DNA from: Saprospiraceae bacterium
Lineage (GTDB): Bacteria; Bacteroidota; Bacteroidia; Chitinophagales; Saprospiraceae
Direction: 5' to 3'
DNA: 39,135 bases
Assembly: GCA_022841345.1 (NCBI GenBank)
Contig: JALHRR010000035.1
Span: 1-39,135, forward strand
Below the pieces are notes generated by a model. The model did no database searches. It saw only the letters and a list, made by a program, of their open reading frames with translations, and had not been told where the DNA came from. Position numbers and translations under genes: made by a program. Below, piece by piece: positions 31,801 to 38,954 of this stretch (the stretch's first letter is position 1; each line of letters begins with the position of its first letter).

Positions 31801-33376
31801 GGCAATTAGCAATGGAAGTTTGTGCATTTTCAACAGCAAAAACGCCAAAATATGGTCTACCATGACCAGCGGGGTGGGAGGGGTGAGCTGCCGTATTCAG
31901 GATGGATATTTGCAGTTGTTTAACGCGGCAGGAAATACCGTCTGGAGTACACAGGCCTTCTGGTCAAGTGGCGCGACATGTTCCAGATTTATGTTGGATG
32001 ACAATGGTTATCTGGTATTCTATGATGCTTCAGGAAAAAGCATAGGTACCAATGCTGCATTTATGGCTGTAATGTATGATTTTCAGAGCTTGTCCAAAGG
32101 AGAATCATTGGTTTCTGCAAGCGGAGAGTACCATGTAATCCTGCAAGAGGATGGAAATTTCTGTATATATAAAAACAAGACCACTTTTGTTTGGTGTAGT
32201 ATGTCCAATGGAAAAGGAGTCGTGAAGTATGGATTCCAGGGTGGAAGTCTGTGTGGTTTCAATGCGAAAGGAGAATCGGTTTGGAGTACAGCCACTTTTA
32301 TGGCTTCCGGAAGCAAAGGTGTGCGCCTGGTTATGGAAAATTCAGGCATACTCACTATGTACGATGCAGCTGGCAAATCAGTGTGGACTCATCAGGCATC
32401 AGCTGCTTCCTCAGGCGCTTCTGCAGATAAAGGCCTGGTAAAAAACGGAACTTTCGACGGAAATCCTTCTTCATCCATGTGGACTGTAGAATTGGCTGCC
32501 AACGATCAGCAACAAGGCGGAAATCCGGGAGGATGTATGTGGCTGAATCACAATGGTGGTCCAGCTGACCCGTCAATTTCTCAGGTTATTTCCGGATTAA
32601 CGATAGGATATTGGTACAAAGTTTCCGGTGAATATAAAGGTGGAAAAAATGTACATCTTCATTACAAAGACAGAACGAAAAATTGTTTTTCAGTTGATAT
32701 TGACGGAACATCGATTTTGGCTTTACCATTACCAAAAGAATTGGAAACATGGACAAGGTTTGAAGCTGTTTTCAAAGCTACCAAATCGACCTGTACTTTG
32801 CGTTTTAGAGGAGAAATTGATGGCACTGATGGAGACGTTATGCTGGACAATATAAAAATGGAGGAAACAAAAGCTCCGGCAGAAGTAGCTCCTGTAAAAC
32901 TCCCTGATTATTTCAAATTGCATGCATATTCTATTCATGGAAAACGTGTGGATAAAGGCAGTGACTTCTGGATGGGTTACACCGGTACAAATTTGGATGG
33001 AAAGATTATTGCTCCAAAAGCCGGAACCGTATTTCATATCGAAAAAATCGTAGTGGACGCTGCAAAAGGAATCATAGCTCTAAGAGTTATTAATGCACCA
33101 GAATCTGATATGTATCTGAGTGTGGCAGATGATAAATCTGTCAAAATCACAAAAGTAAACGGTGGAAACAAACATCACTTTATCATCAGATCACCGGAAG
33201 AGAAAGAAGCAATGAATCTGAATTACGTGACATTTGAATCCGCAGCATTTCCGGGATGGAATCTGCGCCATCAGGGCTTTGCGCTTAAAGTAACGCAGGC
33301 AGACGAAAACGTGAGAAAGGATATCGTGTATCGTCAGGATGCAACCTGGTTATTCGAAGCAGTTGTTAACAATTAA
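28835..33376 (+). CDS. Large secreted protein with beta-trefoil and bulb-lectin repeats
   Basis: 1513 residues, with a signal peptide (hydrophobic ILYVLAFLLTYAVIGSA, likely cut after A41). Residues 42-215 are a beta-rich domain of unknown type. Residues 221-375 form an AbfB/CBM42-like beta-trefoil (FESVAFPNWYLRHQGFELKI, QDASWLF). Residues 385-1195 are tandem bulb-type mannose-lectin sub-repeats; QxDxNxxxY sites are at Q445-Y453, Q534-Y542, Q655-Y663 and Q1104-Y1112, always with Cys where the consensus has Val. Residues 1200-1343 look like a CBM4/9-type jelly roll (GLVKNGTFDGNPSSSMWTVE, VMLDNIKMEE). Residues 1360-1513 are a second trefoil very like the first (FESAAFPGWNLRHQGFALKV). No catalytic domain and no sorting tail were recognised. 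It probably binds glycans outside the cell; target unknown. It ends at a hairpin. Confidence 0.9.
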   Translation: MTFGTKTGNNRAERLISSGSAQFKILYVLAFLLTYAVIGSAQQSRISPWQIHEGTEGTLKFQARSDDQRREAFKKAILPKRDQSGWFSAQTQADGTVQFDRKSVLKDCFEELDFTYFQAIVHVPAAVNVNSLIVSLDHGDDAARIYIFNSKYPDGYYDSASDLLSVDENYKSKDLRNQLVKGEDNRILIVQYDQCPDGNSIKGIRLSVNDEEIRPSQIPGTFQLHAYSINGKRVNTGSDYWIGYNPADKSAAISCKIIKPADGNILQFEQVSIDKSKGIIALKVLNANQPDMFLCVMDDKLVKLAKATSGSNRHHFSLRFPEEKEAATLNFVSFESVAFPNWYLRHQGFELKISEAVPNARLDIVYRQDASWLFESLTTQSSITLKGNCLESTQILTTENSLISNNKMYNLVLQKDGSLCVFKNKSALVWSSGTQNKGGVKLIMQKDGNLCMYNNQYVYIWGTNTLGNEGSRLVLEDSGELIVYTNSGKAIWKSSDQNNSGNQVAAMNFLELNKTLKINEKLVSANGEYHFIMQQDGNACVYKNKSTFVWGTMTHGKGGTRLSFTKDGNLQVLTDKFVFIWGSGQTRTSAVKLVLENTGELVSYDAAGKVVWTSQSSGNASSSGSGKITELKTGDNFTNGQKMHCVNGAYYFTLQSDGNLCIYNANNALTWSSLTSGSGATSCRIQDGYLQLYNAAGTSVWSTASYWAAGSKCSRFNLDDNGILVFYDASGKSIGTSSGFSSSFAGGQSFTAESKLTCANGSYYMALSNGSLCIFNNKNAIVWSSMTNGSGATSCRIQDGYLQLYNANGASVWSTGSYWASGSKCSRFTLDVNGYLVFYDASGKSIGTSSGFSSSFAGGQSFTAESKLTCANGAYYMALSNGSLCIFNNKNAIVWSSMTSGSGATSCRIQDGYLQLFNAGGSSVWSTGSYWASGSKCSRFTLDDNGYLVFYDASGKSIGNSNAFSSSFASGQSFSADSRMTCASGAYYMAISNGSLCIFNSKNAKIWSTMTSGVGGVSCRIQDGYLQLFNAAGNTVWSTQAFWSSGATCSRFMLDDNGYLVFYDASGKSIGTNAAFMAVMYDFQSLSKGESLVSASGEYHVILQEDGNFCIYKNKTTFVWCSMSNGKGVVKYGFQGGSLCGFNAKGESVWSTATFMASGSKGVRLVMENSGILTMYDAAGKSVWTHQASAASSGASADKGLVKNGTFDGNPSSSMWTVELAANDQQQGGNPGGCMWLNHNGGPADPSISQVISGLTIGYWYKVSGEYKGGKNVHLHYKDRTKNCFSVDIDGTSILALPLPKELETWTRFEAVFKATKSTCTLRFRGEIDGTDGDVMLDNIKMEETKAPAEVAPVKLPDYFKLHAYSIHGKRVDKGSDFWMGYTGTNLDGKIIAPKAGTVFHIEKIVVDAAKGIIALRVINAPESDMYLSVADDKSVKITKVNGGNKHHFIIRSPEEKEAMNLNYVTFESAAFPGWNLRHQGFALKVTQADENVRKDIVYRQDATWLFEAVVNN
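30698..32041 (+). repeat. Tandem 336-bp repeats within the lectin array
   Basis: The segment has an exact period of 336 bp (112 codons): the DAS/GKSIG element recurs at 31019, 31355, 31691 and 32027. Units are about 30698-31033, 31034-31369, 31370-31705 and 31706-32041. Units 2 and 3 are nearly identical in DNA over long stretches (for example 31021-31102 and 31357-31438), pointing to recent duplication. Each unit holds three lectin sub-repeats and about four conserved Cys (LTCANG, SLCIF, TSCRIQ, SKCSRF). Confidence 0.9.
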
Positions 33377-33388
33377 TATTTATTTAAA

Positions 33389-33469
33389 ACAAAACTAACC
33401 AAGCCGCCCGGTTTCATTCAGACCTACTCAGACAGAGATCCGAATGGATGCCGGGTGGCTTAGTTTTGT
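33389..33469 (+). terminator. Probable terminator hairpin after the lectin-like gene
   Basis: The left arm ACAAAACTAACCAAGCCGCC plus CGG (33389-33411) pairs with the right arm CCGGGTGGCTTAGTTTTGT (33451-33469), with small bulges, around a loop that can itself pair (TCATTCAG with CGAATGGA). The right side ends TTAGTTTTGTG. It lies 12 nt past the stop codon. It could also be a processed RNA element. Confidence 0.6.
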
Positions 33470-33526
33470 GAAAAATCCTTCATCACATGATTCATTAAAA
33501 TTCTCGTAATTATTAGCAATGAAGCT

Positions 33527-33534
33527 TACATTTG
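33527..33534 (+). promoter_or_regulatory. Candidate -7 box for the two-component operon
   Basis: TACATTTG fits TAnnTTTG. It is 134 nt before the kinase ATG, and no TTG is seen 17-23 nt upstream, so this is a weak call. The rest of 33470-33668 is AT rich and without a gene. Confidence 0.3.
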
Positions 33535-33668
33535 AGAGAATTTAATTATTACTTTAAATTCAAATCTTGTAATGCAAATTTCAGCATTTCAAGATTTAAT
33601 TAATACTGATTAAAAGAAGATATTTCTTCATCACTTTCACAATGCCTCCAATGTAGAGTCAAAGAATT

Positions 33669-35411
33669 ATGCGTATCAAATTTGCCACATTTTTTGTTCT
33701 TAGTTTCTTTTGGAGTCAAATCCTGATTGCACAGACTTCTGATATCAATGCTCAAATAATAAGAATTGATAGCTTCATTTATATGTCAAACTATCAAGAT
33801 CCGCTTGAATTAATTGACAGTTTATTGCCGGGAATAGAAAATGATAAATTGACAAAATCAACGCTGGAGCTAAAGCTGCAAATTCTGTTGCGACAAACAC
33901 TAATCCAGGAGAGAATTGAAAGGGACAAAGCGGCATTAGTAACTCTTTTAATTGTCAATGAAGAAGCTATGTCAAATGGCTTTTATGAAATTGCGTGTAA
34001 AGCTAACCTGCAACTGGCACTCATTTATGAAAAAAATGGCGACGATGAATATTGTCAAAAAAGTTTGGATCAGGCTTTTTTTCTTGCAGAAAAGTACAAC
34101 CTTGAAAAATTGTACAGCCGGTATTACGTAAGAAAATCTTCTTCCTTCAGAGTTTCTGGTCGTCCTGATTCTGCTCTGATTTTCGCACATACTGCGCTTG
34201 AATATGCACTAAAGAATGAAATGGCGGATGATATTATGGACTCATACCTGCTACTGGGTCTGATATATGGAAAATTGGATTACGACAAATCCATCAAATA
34301 CCAATTGCTAACCATTAATGAATATCTCAAAAGAGACGATCTCAATAAAGTTTCACTGACTTATAATAACCTCGCTAATCTCAGTATTCGGTATGATGAA
34401 TTGGAAAATGCTTTTAAGTACAATGATTCTTCTTTTGTTTATCTCGAGCGAACAAAAGAATCCAATTTTACTGATATAGATAAATACAAAGCTCCATTAT
34501 TATTGCAGAAGTCGAAGTTGTTTGAAATGGCAGGGAAGCAGGATTCAGCCATGTTTTATCTGAAAAACTATTATGCAATCGAAATTGAAATGGTCAGGAA
34601 AAGTAATAGTGCTGAAGTAAAAAGGATTACCGAGCAATTTGAAAATGACAAAAAGGAATCAATTATAAAAACAAAGGATGCATGGCTGACTTTTTCTATC
34701 ATTTTAGGGGTGATCATAGCGGGTTTTGCTGTGGCGCTTTATTTTCAAAATCGGAAAATAAATGCTCAAAATACACTGATCAACAGCCAGGTAGATGAAC
34801 TTCAAAAGAACCTGGGGCAGAAGCAAATACTGCTTTCCGAATTGCAACACAGGGTCAAAAACAATCTTCAATATGTGATCAGTATACTCGAAATCCAGAA
34901 GGAGTCCATTAACTTCAATAATATTGATGAATTGATTCGGGAAAATATCAACCGCATTCAGTCGATGGCATTGCTACATCACAGGTTAAGTATTAATGAA
35001 AATATTAATGAAGTCAACATAGGAGTATATCTTCAGGAACTAACCTCACTTGTAAGGGAATCTTATTTGAATATAAATAATCGTGTCAGTATTGTGACCC
35101 ACTGTAGTATAGAAAAAGTAAACCTGGAAACAGCCCTTCCTCTGGGGCTCATTATTGTTGAGCTTATTAGCAACAGCATTAAACATGCATTCCAGACAAA
35201 GGTGGATGGCTTAATTGAAATCTCACTTTGGACAGAAAAATTAACAGGCAAGAGAATTCTCAATTATACAGATAATGGAAGAGGATTCAATTTTCACATG
35301 ACGAATTCAAATGGACTGGGACTTGAGATCATTAAAGGTTTGATTGATCAGCTCAATGGGAGTGCGGAAGTAAGTTCAGGGGATGGATTTCAAATTTCAA
35401 TTTCTTTTTAA
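33669..35411 (+). CDS. TPR-containing sensor histidine kinase (HisKA_2 type)
   Basis: 580 residues. A signal peptide or N-terminal anchor (FATFFVLSFFWSQILIAQ) is followed by a helical periplasmic region to about 335 with TPR-like repeats (for example LLLGLIYGKLDYDKSIKYQL, LTYNNLANLSIRYDELENAF). One TM helix (LTFSIILGVIIAGFAVALYF) is next, then a short coiled coil. The dimerisation/phosphoacceptor segment is ELQHRVKNNLQ with H394, typical of HisKA_2 kinases. The ATPase domain has the N-box ELISNSIKHAF (N502), DNGRGF (D535-F540) and a GLGL motif. The regulator gene starts 10 nt downstream, so the two form an operon. The signal sensed through the TPR region is unknown. Confidence 0.92.
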   Translation: MRIKFATFFVLSFFWSQILIAQTSDINAQIIRIDSFIYMSNYQDPLELIDSLLPGIENDKLTKSTLELKLQILLRQTLIQERIERDKAALVTLLIVNEEAMSNGFYEIACKANLQLALIYEKNGDDEYCQKSLDQAFFLAEKYNLEKLYSRYYVRKSSSFRVSGRPDSALIFAHTALEYALKNEMADDIMDSYLLLGLIYGKLDYDKSIKYQLLTINEYLKRDDLNKVSLTYNNLANLSIRYDELENAFKYNDSSFVYLERTKESNFTDIDKYKAPLLLQKSKLFEMAGKQDSAMFYLKNYYAIEIEMVRKSNSAEVKRITEQFENDKKESIIKTKDAWLTFSIILGVIIAGFAVALYFQNRKINAQNTLINSQVDELQKNLGQKQILLSELQHRVKNNLQYVISILEIQKESINFNNIDELIRENINRIQSMALLHHRLSINENINEVNIGVYLQELTSLVRESYLNINNRVSIVTHCSIEKVNLETALPLGLIIVELISNSIKHAFQTKVDGLIEISLWTEKLTGKRILNYTDNGRGFNFHMTNSNGLGLEIIKGLIDQLNGSAEVSSGDGFQISISF

Positions 35412-35421
35412 ATGTGACCCA

Positions 35422-36132
35422 ATGAAACAAATAAATATATTAGTGGTTGAAGATGATTTTTTAAACAGAAGGCTGATCAGGAAGGTACTTGTTGAAAATA
35501 ATTATCAGGTTTTCGAAGCAAAAAATTTAAAAGAATCCCTGGAAACTTTGGAAAGGAGTATTCCTGATATTGCAATACTGGATATTAATCTTGGGGATAC
35601 GGAACAAAATGGGATTTATATAGGTCATTTAATAAAAGAAAAATATGCCATTCCATTCATTTATCTCACAGCTTATGATACACCTGATATCGTAAAAAAA
35701 GCAATCAATACCACGCCCACGTCTTATATCACCAAGCCATTTAAAAATGTGGATCTGCTGGCATCCGTCGAGATTGCACTTCAACATATATCAGGTGTCG
35801 AGAAACCAAAACCTTTTCTTGTTGTAAAGGATTCAGATTATAATGTAAAGTTGCCTGTAAATGATATTGACTATATCGAATCAGAAGGCAATTATCTTAT
35901 GATTCACAAAGACCAAATTGTATATAAAATTCGCTCTACCATCAAACAGGTCATGGATGAAATACCCCAATCAGATTTCGTTCAAACCCATCGGGCTTTT
36001 GTGGTCAATAAAAATAAAATCAAGAAATTCTCTCAGAAAGAATTGGTGGTAAATGGAGAGATAATTCCTGTCTCAAAATCTTATTTGACACAATTGAAAA
36101 TGGATTTGTTGAAATCAAATGGTAATGAATAG
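35422..36132 (+). CDS. LytTR-family response regulator
   Basis: 236 residues from ATG at 35422; the frame stays open 13 codons further upstream, but that would overlap the kinase gene. The receiver domain (1-125) has acidic D11-D12, phospho-acceptor D54 in AILDINL, T83 in YLTAYD and K105 in SYITKPF. The C-terminal LytTR DNA-binding domain (about 138-232) shows IDYIESEGNYLMIH, IRSTIKQVMDEIP, FVQTHRAFVVNKNKI and SKSYLTQL. It is the partner of the kinase just upstream. LytTR regulators bind direct repeats near promoters; no clear target repeat could be assigned. The neighbouring secreted protein and outer-membrane protein are plausible but unproven targets. Confidence 0.94.
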   Translation: MKQINILVVEDDFLNRRLIRKVLVENNYQVFEAKNLKESLETLERSIPDIAILDINLGDTEQNGIYIGHLIKEKYAIPFIYLTAYDTPDIVKKAINTTPTSYITKPFKNVDLLASVEIALQHISGVEKPKPFLVVKDSDYNVKLPVNDIDYIESEGNYLMIHKDQIVYKIRSTIKQVMDEIPQSDFVQTHRAFVVNKNKIKKFSQKELVVNGEIIPVSKSYLTQLKMDLLKSNGNE

Positions 36133-36141
36133 GGGGTATAA

Positions 36142-36183
36142 TTTTGTATTTGAGTTGCGATTAATCGCCACTCAAATACAAAA
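36142..36183. terminator. Bidirectional terminator palindrome
   Basis: A 42-nt palindrome with a single mismatched pair (36156/36169): outer arms TTTTGTATTTGAGT and ACTCAAATACAAAA, inner GCGATTAATCGC. It starts 10 nt after the regulator stop. T-rich and A-rich ends allow termination in both directions, suiting the convergent gene ahead. Confidence 0.75.
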
Positions 36184-36230
36184 ATTTCCCTATAATTGAA
36201 GCCAGGATGGGAATGAATTTTCTGTTTCAC

Positions 36231-36258
36231 TCATCATTCATCACTCAAAACTTATGAC
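36231..36258. repeat. Heptamer array, TCATCAT type (1)
   Basis: Four 7-nt units TCATCAT, TCATCAC, TCAAAAC and TTATGAC. Confidence 0.7.
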
Positions 36259-36351
36259 CCTTAAGGAACTATTTGTTCGGAGATAAGCGAATGGCAATTC
36301 GCCCCTACGTAGCAACTCCAAACAGGAATTGTATAAATCCATGATTGTTAA

Positions 36352-36386
36352 TCTCATCTCTTTTATCTCATCTCTCATATCTCCCG
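36352..36386. repeat. Heptamer array, TCTCATC type
   Basis: Five 7-nt units TCTCATC, TCTTTTA, TCTCATC, TCTCATA and TCTCCCG, ending in GGCTGTTA. It resembles the reverse complement of the GATATGA array at 3347-3374. Confidence 0.75.
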
Positions 36387-36403
36387 GCTGTTAGTTGGCT
36401 GTC

Positions 36404-36445
36404 TCATCATTCATCATTCATCACTCATAACTCAAAACTCTCACA
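36404..36445. repeat. Heptamer array, TCATCAT type (2)
   Basis: Six 7-nt units: TCATCAT, TCATCAT, TCATCAC, TCATAAC, TCAAAAC, TCTCACA, followed by CGGCTGTTT. It resembles the reverse complement of the ATGATGA/GTTATGA arrays at 3258-3336. Confidence 0.85.
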
Positions 36446-36494
36446 CGGCTGTTTCCGCTTAAACTCATAACCAATTCAACCCTTAAACCGGCTG

Positions 36495-38954
36495 CTAACT
36501 CCTCACCCTATTCTGTTCCTCACTCGATCCATTGCTATTATGTCTTTGTTTTTTCTGAGTTGAATTGCCAAATCTCCATGAAAATGAAAGCGTAGCTGCC
36601 CGTGAATCAAATTTACTGTTCCAGTCTGCATCCGTTAATCTAAGGTTATTGATAACCCCGTCGCCAATTCTGGTATAAAGAATGTCACTAACTGTAAGCC
36701 TGATGCTGGCCGCATTATTGAACATTCTTTTCTGCACACCGGCATTTAATTGTCCATACCCTTTGATGAACAGCTGTGCATAAATGAAATCACTGTTGTA
36801 AGATCCCACCAAATCAGCACTCCAACCTTTCCCTAAGGTAAAATTATTGCTCAGGTTTATATTGTAATTGGTACCGCTGCTTTCAAGCTTTTCTGTGTAC
36901 AATTGACTTTCAAAGCTTCGGTACATATAAGCCGCATAACTATTGATACTGTACCATTTTGTGAGTTCCAGATTGAGTTCAACAGAGAGGCTGAGGACCT
37001 GTGCATCCGAAATATTTCCTGGACGACTGTAATAAATGCCATCCCGAATTTCCAGGGTTTCATTGATACCATCCAGTGTTTTGGAATAATTTAATGATGT
37101 TGTAAATATAGATTTAAAGGAATGTGACAAAGAGAGGTTATGCGAAAAAGTTGGGAGCAAATCCGGGTTGCCAGAATAGAAAGTGAATTTATCCAAAGGA
37201 CTGATGAATGGATTTAAGTCCTGAAAATACGGTCTGTCTATTCTTCTGCCATAAGAAAAAATCATTACATGATTAGCGGAAGAGTCCATTTTCCATGAAG
37301 TATAGAATGTGGGAAACAAGTTTGTGTAGGTGCGGGTAAATGATGAGGCAGGTTTTTCAATGTTGCCCAATTGATCTCCGTTTAGTGTGGTGTTCTCTAA
37401 CCTCAGCCCTAGTTGAAAATCAAATCTCCCGGCTGATCTTGTATAATTCAGATATGCGGCATTGATCCATTCTTTGTAAAGGAATCTATTGCTCAGATCA
37501 TAATCAGGGCTAGTAATTTCATCAATTGTTGTTGAGTATTCCGCTTCGTTATCGGTGTTGGTAAAAGCAAATCTATAGCCTGCTTCAAACCTGGAGCCTT
37601 TGTTAAGAATCTTAGTAAAATCTGATTTGGCCGCATATATTTCAATACCTGAAGGCAAATTGCCATTTATCTGATCCTGAAAATTAAGCTGATTATTTCC
37701 GTCGTAAAGGTAATTTTTAAACAATTGGGTAGCTCCGGATTGGTAGGCCACATAATCTGCATCAACAGAAATCATACTTCCCACTGTGTCCAGCTTGTGA
37801 TTGATGTACAGGTTAAAGAGTTGATTATCAAACGTGGATTCAGTTCTGTTATCTGCAAGTACGCTTTGGGTCAATGTATTTTCGGCATCACGGACCAGAG
37901 AAGTATTATCATTTTGCCTGCGGGATGGGCTGGTATTCAGTCGCATGGATGCCCCAAGGGTCGTATTATCTGTGAGATAGTAATCTGCTGAAAGCGATGA
38001 ATTAAGATACCTGCCTGACCTGAATCCAAAGGAATTTTGGGCAAAAGAGGAGAGTCTTTCATTGGCTTCATTTCTATAATACCTGTTGATATTCAAGTCC
38101 TGAAATGATTCATAGAATCCGCCAAATATGCTGGCGCTTAAACCCAGTTTGTTTTTGTTATAGCTGAGATTCAGACTATTGGTGCTACCATTATAAATGG
38201 CTTGTCTGTAGCTGAGCGATACATTACCATTGAAGCCCGCCAGTGTATTTCGCTTCATGATTATGTTGATGATCCCTGAGTTTCCGGCTGCTTCATATTT
38301 GGCCGGTGGATTCGTGATAATTTCAATCTGTTTGACCGTTCCTGCCGGCAAAGATCTAAGATAACTTTCCAGATCAGTACCGGAGAGATAGGTTGGTTTA
38401 TCATTAATATAAACAGTGACACCCGATCTGCCCTTCAATAAAATGGTCCCATCGTTTTCAACAGTAATTCCCGGAGCTCTTTCAAGGGCTTCAAGGACAT
38501 CTCCTCCCGTACCGGAAATCATGGCGTCCATATTCACAATTGTTCTATCCAGCTTTCTCTCTATAGCAGGTGTTTTACCTGATATGACGACTTCATCCAG
38601 CAAGTTTTCAGTCTCCATCAAAACAATAGGAGGGAGGCTCTGCGATGACTGTCCTTCCCTGAGGGAAACTGATTGTTTGTGCTCCTCATATCCGAGCAAA
38701 CTGACCTGTAGAATGTACTCGCCGATAGGAACCTCCTTCATTTGGAAGCTGCCATCCTGATCGGAATATTCAGTCTTGATATAAGTTGAATCTGCTGATG
38801 CTCTCATAAGGGAAATCAAAGCCAGATCAATTCCTTTCTGGTTTTTATCCTGAACGGTTCCCGAAATAGTGTAAGTAGATTGAGCAAATCCTGTCTGAAT
38901 CAGCATTATCTGAAGTAAAACAACTGTGCTTATTGTGGTAATATTTTTGATCAT
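36495..38954 (-). CDS. Outer-membrane beta-barrel protein, TonB-receptor-like
   Basis: 819 residues. Signal peptide with core TVVLLQIMLIQTGFA (cut near residue 24). Residues about 26-110 are a carboxypeptidase-regulatory-like beta domain (YTISGTVQDKNQKGIDLALI, GEYILQVSLLGYEEHKQSVS). Residues about 116-235 form a plug-like domain (LDEVVISGKTP, DVLEALERAPGITVENDGTI, VKQIEIITNPPAKYEAAGNS, GIINIIMKRN). The rest is an aromatic-rich barrel with alternating strands, as in the Bacteroidota 'outer membrane protein beta-barrel' family related to TonB-dependent receptors. The C-terminus (FSWRFGNSTQKKQRHNSNGS) carries a short hydrophilic extension past the last strand. No SusD partner is adjacent, so it is not a classical Sus-type pair. 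Substrate unknown. Confidence 0.9.
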   Translation of the reverse strand: MIKNITTISTVVLLQIMLIQTGFAQSTYTISGTVQDKNQKGIDLALISLMRASADSTYIKTEYSDQDGSFQMKEVPIGEYILQVSLLGYEEHKQSVSLREGQSSQSLPPIVLMETENLLDEVVISGKTPAIERKLDRTIVNMDAMISGTGGDVLEALERAPGITVENDGTILLKGRSGVTVYINDKPTYLSGTDLESYLRSLPAGTVKQIEIITNPPAKYEAAGNSGIINIIMKRNTLAGFNGNVSLSYRQAIYNGSTNSLNLSYNKNKLGLSASIFGGFYESFQDLNINRYYRNEANERLSSFAQNSFGFRSGRYLNSSLSADYYLTDNTTLGASMRLNTSPSRRQNDNTSLVRDAENTLTQSVLADNRTESTFDNQLFNLYINHKLDTVGSMISVDADYVAYQSGATQLFKNYLYDGNNQLNFQDQINGNLPSGIEIYAAKSDFTKILNKGSRFEAGYRFAFTNTDNEAEYSTTIDEITSPDYDLSNRFLYKEWINAAYLNYTRSAGRFDFQLGLRLENTTLNGDQLGNIEKPASSFTRTYTNLFPTFYTSWKMDSSANHVMIFSYGRRIDRPYFQDLNPFISPLDKFTFYSGNPDLLPTFSHNLSLSHSFKSIFTTSLNYSKTLDGINETLEIRDGIYYSRPGNISDAQVLSLSVELNLELTKWYSINSYAAYMYRSFESQLYTEKLESSGTNYNINLSNNFTLGKGWSADLVGSYNSDFIYAQLFIKGYGQLNAGVQKRMFNNAASIRLTVSDILYTRIGDGVINNLRLTDADWNSKFDSRAATLSFSWRFGNSTQKKQRHNSNGSSEEQNRVRS

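Larger units (their letters stand above)
36133..36494. other. Convergent spacer with terminator and heptamer arrays
   Basis: 362 nt between the convergent regulator and outer-membrane genes. It contains the hairpin at 36142-36183, arrays at 36231-36258, 36352-36386 and 36404-36445, and GGCTGTT/GGCTGTC/GGCTGCT words at 36386, 36397, 36447 and 36484-36491. AAGCGAATGGCAATTCGCCCCTACG at 36287-36311 includes a short inverted repeat GCGAATGGCAATTCGC. No gene. Confidence 0.8.

Noticed and set aside
30698-32041. CRISPR-like or tandem-repeat locus
   Set aside because: The 336-bp period keeps one open reading frame and encodes protein repeats; there are no short repeats with unique spacers.
33389-33469. 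Riboswitch or small RNA
   Set aside because: The stem directly follows a stop codon and precedes no gene closely; a terminator explains it with fewer assumptions, though a processed RNA is not excluded.
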